DNA from: Beroe forskalii
Taxonomy: Eukaryota; Ctenophora; Nuda; Beroida; Beroidae
Assembly (NCBI GenBank): GCA_011033025.1
Contig: WFMF01000438.1
Span: 89,258-153,257 of the forward strand
Length of the DNA stretch: 64,000 nt
Direction: 5' to 3'
Position numbers and translations under genes: made by a program. The stretch's first letter is position 1. Every line of letters starts with the position of its first letter. Positions 54,631-64,000 of this stretch are shown piece by piece. Below the pieces are notes generated by a model, which made no database searches, was not told where the DNA came from, and worked only from the letters and a program-made list of their open reading frames with translations.

Positions 54631-55840
54631 CAGTTTTCTGGAAGAACTTTTTACTGACATGATCCCACCAATTTGAATTAAATCTGAGAACAGCTGTAGA
54701 ATGCCCAGTAAAATTTCAGGTAAAGACAGTTTGTCATTATTCCAAATTAGGAGCGCGAATTTCTCAATTTCTCAACAAGGGAGGTAAAACAGCTCACTCA
54801 GGGTCAATGCTGGTTGACAAAGCTCAGTTACATTGAGGAAGGTAGGAAGATAGCAGGGGACCATGCTATAAGAGCCGTCAAACGTAATAAAGTAATTGTA
54901 TTTAAAAGATAAGAACAGATTCAGATACATCTATATTTTACTTTGATTCTTGGAATGTAAGAAAGGTTGATACTGATGTACTCTGCGGTAGGTCGTAGGA
55001 GAGTAGGAGTCATGTGCATACTACATACATAAAATCACAAAATATGGGCTAAAGACCACACAGTACGTACATTTTGAAAATAATTATGCTCTTGAAATCG
55101 CAGATCTTTGCATTTTGAAAGAAAATTGCCTCAGAAACACAAAGCATTTGCTTTCAGAGTACAAAAAAGTGAAAACACTGGATTTAAATGCTTAAATGTG
55201 CGAAATGGTCCTTGGATTCGGAGAGAGGGAATAATTAATGTATGCCGTCTGAATTATGAGAAAGAAATCTGCAGAGAAACCAAACAGTTCTTGAATCTTA
55301 TAATTTAAGATACCAATCAAAATGGTAAACCTAGGGCTTTCGGATTCAATAAGATCATGAAACAGAACAAATACCCTACGGCGGAGTGCCCAGGTAAAAT
55401 AGAAATTAAACAAACAACGGCGAAATCGCCGAAAAATTAAAATTAAGATGATTGGTTTGTTAAATGTGGTTAATGTAGAACGATTGATAACATTAATATC
55501 GACGATTAATTAAATAATTATCCGCTTTCATTCCCCCGTAATTCCCATGATGGCTGATATAAGAATCTGAGGACGCAGTGCTGCAATACAAACCGATCAA
55601 GCAGTGTTGGAGTTTGCTGTCGGCAACAGATAGCAGGCATCTGATGTACATTAGTTGTGGGATGATGGTACGAAAGGGTTGAATAGTGGTATCGATTTTA
55701 CACCCACTCGCTTCCTTTTTCGTTTAAATTTCATGCCAAGTGTGGCTCATAACTTTACACGGAAAACTTCGTTTGATAAAGAAATAAAAAAGACGGAATA
55801 ATAACTTGGTAGCTTTGATGCTAAAAGCAGTAATTTATAA
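54631..55840. other. Intergenic DNA
   Basis: No gene recognised; AT-rich with short uninformative ORFs. Confidence 0.4.
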
Positions 55841-55841
55841 C

Positions 55842-55945
55842 TTTGCAAAGTAGTTTCCACCTAATAACTTTGCAAAGTAGTTTCCACCTAATAACTTTGC
55901 AAAGTAGTTTCCCACCTAATAACTTTGCAAAGTAGTTTCCCACCT
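55842..55945. repeat. 28-bp minisatellite, 4 copies
   Basis: Units of CCTAATAACTTTGCAAAGTA and GTTTCCCA; each holds the palindrome ACTTTGCAAAGT. Confidence 0.85.
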
Positions 55946-58000
55946 GATCCGTGGAGGAGTGAGATGTGGACGCTGTGTCGGGCAGGGCGGTCACTAGCAC
56001 TCCGTGCGAGGCAGGGGGAGGGGAAGTCGGAGGAGACGTTGGAGGAGTAACGGGAACTAGCGGACCTGAAAAGCCGGGTTTAGTAGATAAGCAGATATGA
56101 TGGCGTGGAAGATATTGCCGATATATAATATGAAGTTCGTCTTTGCCTACTCGGTGTTCTAAAAAGAGCCCTGAAATGGAACGATTAATCGCTCAAGAAT
56201 GACTGGGAGAACTGGGAAAGTATGGGTGACTGGGAGAACGGAGTGCGCGCAGGGCACCAGGGCGTGGATTTCTCTTTAACTTGCTCCACTACCTCAGGAG
56301 GGCCTCGTCTGCTCCAGGAGGACCTAATGATATAGAATGAGGAGGAGCAGATGAGAGAAAGGAGGAGGAGGAGATGAGAGGAAGAGGAGTTATTAAGACG
56401 TGATCTGGATTCTGGAGCGATATAATAAGAACCAGTGATTCCATACAGGCCCAAATTCCCATTATACATGATCTAGACTTCTAGTTTACATGACCACATG
56501 ATCCAAACTTCTACAGAACATGACTATTAACATGATCCCAGTAAGTGATAATCAACCCCAGTCGGTCACAGTGCGTGATTATCATCAGACTGCAGTGAGA
56601 ACAAGTGAATGATTAACAGATAATCAAGTTTGAGCATTGTCATTAAATGACATAATATTCGATGTAATATAAGCTAACATCTTTACAATTCACCATCTTA
56701 TGAGCAACAAGAGCAGGTGCTAAATGCAACATGGCAAAGTTTCTGTACGGCTGTATGTACCCAATGAAAACAACTTAGTATTAGGTCATAATCATTGAAA
56801 ACAAACTAACGAAAACTAATTTTCAACTTGCAAACTACCTTTATTTTATAGCACAGATAGTATTCATATATCTAATTAAGGTTTTGATCTAGAAATCTGT
56901 CACAAATCTCGCCTTTGGTTGGTCAATGGAAACAGTTCTTTTCCAGCAAGTTGAATCACGTCTTTTAGTTACAGTTGGAACCAAAGTATGGGGTTAGGAA
57001 CCAACAGTTAATAATTTATAAGTGCACTTCAATTCAATCTTAAATTTTTACAACACTGTAAGAAGAACAGCACATTTTCTCAACTTCTAAACCAACCATT
57101 ACTGCTTAAAATTGATGTTTTATTAATAATGAAAATGTCCAGTATAGCACCGTTTCTATATTTAGAACATTCAAGAAACATTTCATAATACACACGCCAA
57201 TATGAAATCCTACACCGCAGAATTCTTATCAAACATTCAGAAATTATTAAGTCCTCTTGCAATTATGTTAGTTGTGTATTTATTATTATTTAGGTAATTA
57301 CAAACGTTCGGAGCCTATAATTCGTCCACCTAAAACTTCTTAATATTACAAAGGAGCAGTAATTGGCACCTAATGACTTCCACGGTTGACCCCATATTCA
57401 ATATTTTGAGCTTACGAGTTTATGAGCTCATAACAAGTTAATTAGGCTTATTCAATAACGACCATTATTTTAAGGCGAAAGTCGAAACTTTCAACCTTTG
57501 AACCCTGAAATTATTCCCTTTGTATTAAATTACAGACTTTCTACTTACTTCTCAGGGCAAACTTCACTGGTACAAAAACTGAGGCTTTGTTGAATGAAAC
57601 TTACATTTGCGCTAAAAATAAACGGTTCTTATTGTTCTAGAGAATTTATGAGGAACGTAAACATGTTAAATTAAGGCCCGTATGCAATGTAAGTCACTCG
57701 CTAGGTAGTGTCTCACTAACTAGTGAGAACTCCACAGACAAAACAACGCTATGCCGTCTAAGCTTGTGGGAGATTCCACACTTCTATATTGTCGAGCCTT
57801 CAGACGTTACAACCTTTAATTGGCACTAATTAGAGCTAATTACTCCTGATAACGCATGTTGAGTGGTGACGTTTCCGATCTGTCACACAGTAACTCCCCT
57901 GAGGGTTTAGAAGAGACAAGGGAAAGAGACAAGGAGAGAAAGAGACAGATTAAAATAGCACGTCTATTTACATAAAATTTCTATCGTTAGAATTGCCGTC
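55946..58000. other. Intergenic DNA
   Basis: No gene recognised. A purine-rich AGGAGGAG stretch lies at about 56330-56395. Confidence 0.4.
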
Positions 58001-58110
58001 CAATGCTCGCCCTCGGACACTTCGGGTCCTCGGGCTCGCGCTCGGGTCTTTGGCCCTCGCACCGTTAGGTTCGTCATCCACTCCTCGCCCTCGGGCTCAC
58101 AAACCGCCGC
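58001..58110. repeat. GC-rich CCTCGGGCTCGC-type repeat
   Basis: Short imperfect units of CTCGCCCTCGG and CTCGGGCTCG in otherwise AT-rich DNA. Confidence 0.6.
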
Positions 58111-59329
58111 GGGAGCTTGCCAGCCCCTGATCTATCATGTAACCCGTACAAACGTACAAGCTTTGTGCTGCACCTACTTGAATGATTGTCGCTATGTATA
58201 CCTTAAATTATTTTGTCTTGAATGTACAATCCAAAGTTTGATTTTGATTGTTTTGTTATGTTTTCTGATCGGTTAGACGCCTCCTTTTGATTTTCTTCTG
58301 AAGCCGAATCACAAATGATTGATTTAGCTCGTTGAATTTGAAACAGTAAGCATTAATTTCAGTGATAAAATTAATGGTAGGTATCTCCTTATTTGACATT
58401 TCACTTTGTGTTATGCTCATACTAGATTTTCATGGCAAACTATACACTATTTTCGTGAGTAACTAAATCGTTATAGACAAAAAGTAGTTATATTAGATTG
58501 CCCAGTAAGATTTCTACAGATCTTGGAGATCTGTAAGAGCTGGGCGTTTCCCTGTCAACATACCAGCGTATTCATGTGCGATCCAATGATCCATGATAAC
58601 TCCAATAAAATAAAAATAAAGTACCAACTGTAGGAAGTATATCTAGGGAGTATATTCGAGAGTAACTGGCTTAGCATTAATTGTACACTCACTATGAACT
58701 GCCGTAGGCTACACCAATTAACATTGAATATTAGTACTGTATATTCACTTTTTGGAAAGAGTTTAGTGTGCTGATACTACACTGCAGAGCATGGGTAAAC
58801 TTACTATGGGTAAGTTTTTGAAAGCGCTAACAATCTGATGACAGCCCATGATTTCAGAGTCATGGCACTGCTAATGGAATTCCAAACATGAGAGACTGAG
58901 AGAATTCCGAGATCTTTGAAGAGGTCTCCGGTCTGAGCGTTCAAAGAGTTTGATAAGTGACTGCTAAATATCAAAGTCGTGTAGAAACCGATGTCTGAGC
59001 TTCCGAGATATAGATTTGTAGAAACGAGCCGATGTAAATTCTTAAATATATTGAGTTAACGTTGGTTCCTGCTTTTCTAAAACTAGTACATTGTACATAA
59101 AAATACATTTTAAAGTTTTAACCGGCGCCCTGGAGTTTATAGCTCATAACTCCGCATAACTGAAGACATAACTCCGCATAACTCCGCATAACTGGGTACT
59201 GGGTAGTGAGTATACATTGCCAGGGATATTTACCGATTGTTACAATCGCATTCTACAATAAATTTACTGCCGAAAGTTACAACCAACATCTTACATATTT
59301 TCAATCTGAATATTTTGATGGAAATATTC

Positions 59330-59490
59330 CCTGCAATCCAGTGTATGATAATAATCACCACACACTCTATTGATAAACTGTACACACTCCAGGCTCTACT
59401 GATTAACTGTACACACTATTGATTAACTCTACACACTCCAGGCTCTACTGATTAACTCTACACTCTATTGATAAACTGTACACACAGGTG
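59330..59490. repeat. ACTGTACACACTCCAGGCTC-type minisatellite
   Basis: Five or so units of TATTGATAAACTGTACACAC and TCCAGGCTCTACTGATTAACT in alternating order. A smaller AACTCCGCATAACT repeat lies at 59148-59190. Confidence 0.75.
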
Positions 59491-59559
59491 CACTAGTGGG
59501 TAATTGTACCCTCATAACTACCTGCACAATAATATTACATGTGTAGTACCCAGATCCTT

Positions 59560-59920
59560 AGTCAACAGCGGCTGCTCTTCAACTCCTCTCATTAACTCCT
59601 CCCTCGTCTACTGCTTTAACAAGACCTTCATCAACTCCTCTCAGTTCTCTTCACCCAAGTCTACTGCTTCAACTCTCCTCCCTCTCTAGTCTGCTATAAA
59701 AGTATAAAGTATTGCACCTACTTCTCCTTTAATTCTTCTCTTCTCCCTAGTCTACTGTATAAACTCCTTGACCTCCTCTTTTCTCCCCCCTCGTCTTCTA
59801 TTCTACTGCTTCTGCACCTTCATCATATCTTCTCCCTCCCTCTCTAGTCTGCTGCTTAGAATCCTTCATGAACTCTTCTCTTCTCTTCTCCATAGTCTAC
59901 TGCTCCAGAATATCAACCCT
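59560..59920. repeat. Pyrimidine-rich degenerate repeat
   Basis: The + strand is C/T-rich, with recurring CTCCTCTC, CCCTAGTCTACTG and AACTCCT words. ORFs over it (Ser/Leu-rich) are by-products. Confidence 0.6.
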
Positions 59921-60440
59921 TGCTCTGCCAAGTATGAAGTTCTTCCCCGTCTGGCGTCTCCTACGTAGCTGTCACTTCGTACTCCACTTTCTTCTTTCTT
60001 AACGCGGTTTAAATTTGTCAAATACCAACACTCGGACACTCCAAATTACACCTTACTACTTTTTTTCACTTTCATGAGCGTCTGACAACTTCAGCTCCCA
60101 GATATATTCAGCATTCAGTTCTCCTAATCAATACCCCAGCAACCACTGACCACTCCTCCCTCGATCACTAATCTTTGTCAAGGTTTTGTGAGCAATCAAC
60201 GAAACAATGATCAGTTCCCCATCTCTTCAGTCCACCCTTCCCATCAATACCTCATCAACCACTGACAAGCATTAACTGACCCCTCCTCAGTCCTCCTCTC
60301 TAATCTCTGTGGGCGGTTCCTACAGAGGAGGACCCCACAATGGCATAACACACTCCAATCATAATAATCATAATAATAATAATAATACCCTGCCCAGTAG
60401 TCCAGTACCAAGCACCAGCCATTATACAGCTCGTTTACAT

Positions 60441-60542
60441 GTCACGTGACCCAGACCCAGCCTTCTGATTGGTTAACTGATCTCAACCCAGCCCTTTGAT
60501 TGGTCGGGATAATAAGAGCTGCTCCTATTATAGTCACGTGAC
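60441..60542. promoter_or_regulatory. E-box/CCAAT block, promoter-like
   Basis: GTCACGTGAC at 60441-60450 and 60533-60542 bracket two inverted CCAAT boxes (CTGATTGG near 60466 and TTGATTGG near 60497). The layout resembles that near 1.26 kb. The palindrome matches the TFEB/MITF-type CLEAR element; the function and the target gene are inferred or unknown. Confidence 0.45.
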
Positions 60543-61079
60543 ACTGATAATAGTACGAGCTGATTTCCTAGGGTAAAGGGTTATTAAACGTACATATCAG
60601 TTGGGGTATTGTCGGAGTACTGCGTAGGTACTACGATGGACTGCTGGGTATTATTATCTCATTATTAACAAGGGCATTGGGTGAATATTCAAGAAATGGC
60701 GCGTACTGTGGGCACTGGGTATTAGTTACAAGGGTATTTGGTGAAGATTTAAGTCTGAAGATTCAAGTCTGAAGATTCAAGTCTGAAGATGGGAGATACA
60801 ACACAAATTGTGTACCTATATTTATTTATCCAATATCTAAATAATACATGTCAAACATTTATCTCCATATTCGGTGCATAAGTGTATAACATTATACAGG
60901 CTGAGTCCTCTGACTCAGATGCTCCTATAGTTGACACAACCGACACAATACACGACATGACACAGGACGTGTATGACACAGGACGTGTATGCATATCTTT
61001 AGTGACTAATGCATGTCTCTCAGTGTTGTCCTGAGGAGTCTCATTAGATAACTCATAAAACCATACATTCATATACATA

Positions 61080-63233
61080 TCGTCACCTTCAAATCAAAAG
61101 GTGATAACTCGAGTTATCACCTTTTCAAAAAAACCTTACCAAGTGATTCAGAATCTCATTGCGCACCCGTGAGTGAAATTTTGAAGTGATTTGAGCAAAA
61201 TCAGCAACAAAATTTTTTAGAAAGTTTTGCCAAAAGTTATAACCCGAGTTATTACCTCCTAAAAAATAATTTGAAATAATAAAATAAATTTTCTAGGATA
61301 TAACTCAACATATCACCTTTTGGTAAAAAATAAAACAGTCCAAAATTCCGAAAAAAGTTATAACTCCAGTTATAACCCTATTTTGAAAAAGATTGTTTGC
61401 TTTTTTCTATTAATTTTCAGGTTATAACTTGAGTTATAACCAAGTTTGAAAGAAATTTTTCATATTTAGGGTTCTCAATTTGAGAAATAAGAAATTGTAA
61501 GAATGTTTTATTAAGTACTATAATGGGCCTCTGTTGTATCAAAGAGTTGTCTAGGAAATCTAAAAATACCTATGATAGTAATTTCATAGTAGGTACTAAC
61601 AGTATATGGAAGTTTTATTGACATGCTGTGAGCATTGACCAGCAATAATATACAGAAGTATCGAGGTGAAACATTACTTTTCAGTGCCAACAGTTCATTT
61701 TTGACAAATTGGTGTATGACATAGTTATGCAATTCCCAAATTATTTCCATTATTGTGTCACCCATCTGTTTTAAAATTGAGTACCTGTGAACAATGTAGT
61801 GATTGATGATTAGGGTACTATTGCTCTAACCTCTATTACTCAAATATTTTTTGCCTTATTTGGAATCTGCAAGTTAGGAAATTACTAATAGGAAATTCAA
61901 GAAGCAACGATTTCATTTCTAGGATGAATGGATGATTAGCTGATTTGGAGGATTCTTTTTCTGATTTAATCAATTGGAATGGCATATAGGTTGTAATAAT
62001 AAGATGACCACAGTGGTATCATAAAGCGTGGATTTGATGAGGAGCAATAGTATTTCCAGTAATCAAGTCGAGATCATTTTGGAATTTCTTCATCATCATG
62101 TATCACAAAATGTAAAATATTAATAGACTTGCATTAATCAAAAATCTAACAACGGGGCCAACTTCGGCCAAAATCTAATTGACACCATTGGATGGTATAC
62201 AGGTCATTTATTAAATTCATGATAAGAACCACATATCTGACCGAAAACATACGATTTTATGCCTATGGTTGTCAGTTTGTTAAATAAAAAAATTGTCTTA
62301 ATTTCTGGCCATTCTTCACAAAAACAAAGTAATGAGTAAAACTGGTAGATGTAAATTGTAAAGTGGTATTTTTGTGACTGATAAAAAGGACTGTGTTAAT
62401 CCTCAATGAAGCACGGAGTTTGCTCAAGACATGATGATATTGTTGATTTAAATGGTGTTTAGTGTTTCTACTTCCATACTTTCTGAATAGTTTGCAATTT
62501 TAAGCAGACATGTCAATGCTTTATGCTAGTATGGTGTACATAGTACTACTGAAAAGTAGTTTGATGAACTCACACAAATAGCTAGATAGCAGCCACAATT
62601 TGATTTGAAACTTAAACTTTAGGGTGCAAAATAGTTGTGAACAGTATCATAAAGAGGCTAAATGATAATAGAGCTTGATTTTGTTTCCTTATTAAAATCA
62701 CTACAGAGGCGCTAAAAAATCGTGAAATTTCGTAATGATGTCATTAAATTTCATGAAACTTTATAATTTTATTGTTTTTGAAAATAAAATAAGAACCGAA
62801 GAGAATAAAAAGGATGGCGTCTTCAAATATCAGTTTTGAAATAATTCAAGAACATTTGATATCTTGAAATGGAATTTAAGGCAATAAGGTGATAACTCAA
62901 TGTAATTTATGATAATACTGCTGTTTTTAGTAGGAGAAAAAGTAATTCAAAAGGTTATAATTAGAGATATCACCTCTTCAAATTATTTTTGTAAATTAAA
63001 GTTTCGACCAAAGGTGATAACTGTCAATTTTTCAGGTAATTAATTAATTGTAATTAATTAGGTGGACATCGGGAGGAGTGAAAACATTATCTGATCATAC
63101 TACATTATTTCATACTATTTAGGAAACCAAAACTTGAGAAAATTTGACCATTAGTTTTGAAGAAAATCAGTTTTTTTCGATTATCTCAAAACTATACTTT
63201 TCAAGTTATCACCTTTTGATTTGAAGGTGACGA
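61080..63233. mobile_element. 2.15-kb TIR element with subterminal palindromes
   Basis: The 30-bp ends start TCGTCACCTTCAAATC and are perfectly inverted at 63204-63233. TA (or ATAT, owing to a symmetric edge) flanks both sides. Inside the left end are repeated palindromes such as GGTTATAACTTGAGTTATAA and GTGATAACTCGAGTTATCAC, and related AGGTGATAACT words sit at the right end. No convincing transposase ORF is present (the 84-residue minus ORF at 61511-61765 has no motif I know), so it is likely non-autonomous or decayed. The TA flank could fit Tc1/mariner-like elements, but this is not established. Confidence 0.85.
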
Positions 63234-63373
63234 TATAGTCATCACACAACACACTGTCATCATAGCACAGTCACTGGAACCAAATAATCATCTCCAAAAA
63301 TGTTAGAGAATTTTATCAATTGAGATTTGAGACCAGGGTTTCAAAGTGGTGCAGGGTTGAAGAAGTCGCGAGA

Positions 63374-63749
63374 AAAACACTAACTTTCTGTTATATCAAT
63401 TGATAAAATCAACTGATTAACTCATGATATTTTGCAGGTCAGTACAGTTTGATCCAACTAAGAAAATGCTGCTTTCAGAATTTTGAATTTCGGCCATTTT
63501 CACGATTTACAGCCTCTCAAAAACCCAATTTTTGGCCTAAAAATGGACTTCTTTGGTTATAAAAACACTAACTTTCTGTTATATCAATTGATAAAATCAA
63601 CTGATTAACTCATGATATTTTGCAGGTCAGTACAGTTTGATCCAACTAAGAAAATGCTGCTTTCAGAATTTTGAATTTCGACCATTTTCACGATTTACAG
63701 CCTCTCAAAAACCCAATTTTTGGCCTAAAAATGGACTTCTTTGGTTATA
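63374..63749. repeat. 188-bp tandem duplication
   Basis: Two nearly identical units (63374-63561 and 63562-63749) starting AAAACACTAACTTTCTG and ending CTTCTTTGGTTAT. A further word, CCGTGTGACTGCCTTCCAG, recurs at about 63796 and 63980, so repetition continues to the window edge. Confidence 0.9.
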
Positions 63750-64000
63750 ATTGTCCACAATGACCAAATATAAGGCTAAAATATGCTTTTTTCCCGTGTG
63801 ACTGCCTTCCAGAGAGTGTGTACTAGAACCATATAATGATGCATTTATTAACAGAGTTTTCCACAAGTCCAATGGTGTCATATTTTCTAATTTTGATCAA
63901 CATCTCGGGGGGGTCCTCCTATTAAAGTTACTAGTTAACCATGAAAATAATTACAGGGAAAATAAAAACTTGCTTTTTCCGTGTGACTGCCTTCCAGGAT

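Noticed and set aside
58513-58531. ACAGATCT...AGATCTGT hairpin
   Set aside because: Arms of only 8 bp with a short loop and no T-run or other context; expected by chance in a window of this size.

Overview
This is AT-rich animal (metazoan) DNA dominated by introns, minisatellites and transposable elements. The one clear host gene is a 16-exon FOXRED2 (ERFAD)-like gene with GT-AG introns that keep the reading frame across every junction. Other animal hallmarks are LINE ORF1 and reverse-transcriptase remnants, hAT-like and Kolobok-like TIR elements, and motifs matching RFX X-boxes, CCAAT boxes and E-boxes. I cannot name the species; a non-vertebrate animal is the best reading. Nothing prokaryotic or organellar is visible.

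Layout. 0-5.6 kb: two tandem duplications (about 0.76 kb and 0.55 kb) rich in CACGTG, TGACGTCA, CCAAT and X-box motifs. 5.6-13.3 kb: intergenic, AT-rich, simple repeats. 13.3-14.0 kb: a 38-bp minisatellite. 15.5-16.1 kb: a TTAA-flanked MITE. 16.5-23.0 kb: a tandem array of a retroelement-like unit (about 560-bp long direct repeat plus one coiled-coil ORF), one copy split by a 1,024-bp TIR element. 23.1-25.3 kb: an ORF1-only LINE-like element. 25.3-27.8 kb: an intact inverted copy of the repeat-ORF-repeat unit. 30.6-32.7 kb: a second copy of the ORF1-only element. 33.5-47.8 kb: the FOXRED2-like gene, with an hAT-like element in intron 2 and minisatellites against several splice sites. 48.8-50.0 kb: two possible exons of unknown identity. 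50.7-51.5 kb: the 3' end of a LINE reverse-transcriptase ORF. 53.9-54.6 kb: another LINE ORF1 fragment. 54.6-60.4 kb: intergenic with short repeats. 60.4-60.6 kb: a compact promoter-like motif block. 61.1-63.2 kb: a 2.15-kb TIR element with many subterminal palindromes. 63.4-64.0 kb: a tandem duplication.

The most interesting signals are: (i) in one gene, minisatellites repeatedly copy real splice sites with adjacent exon bases (exons 8, 9, 13 and 15), including a frame-compatible 35-nt mini-exon; (ii) a multi-copy element with long terminal direct repeats and a single coiled-coil ORF but no pol; (iii) two copies of a LINE derivative keeping ORF1 but lacking the reverse transcriptase, like mammalian HAL1; (iv) three unrelated TIR elements that each carry dense subterminal palindromes. 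All calls are by eye; no database search was run.
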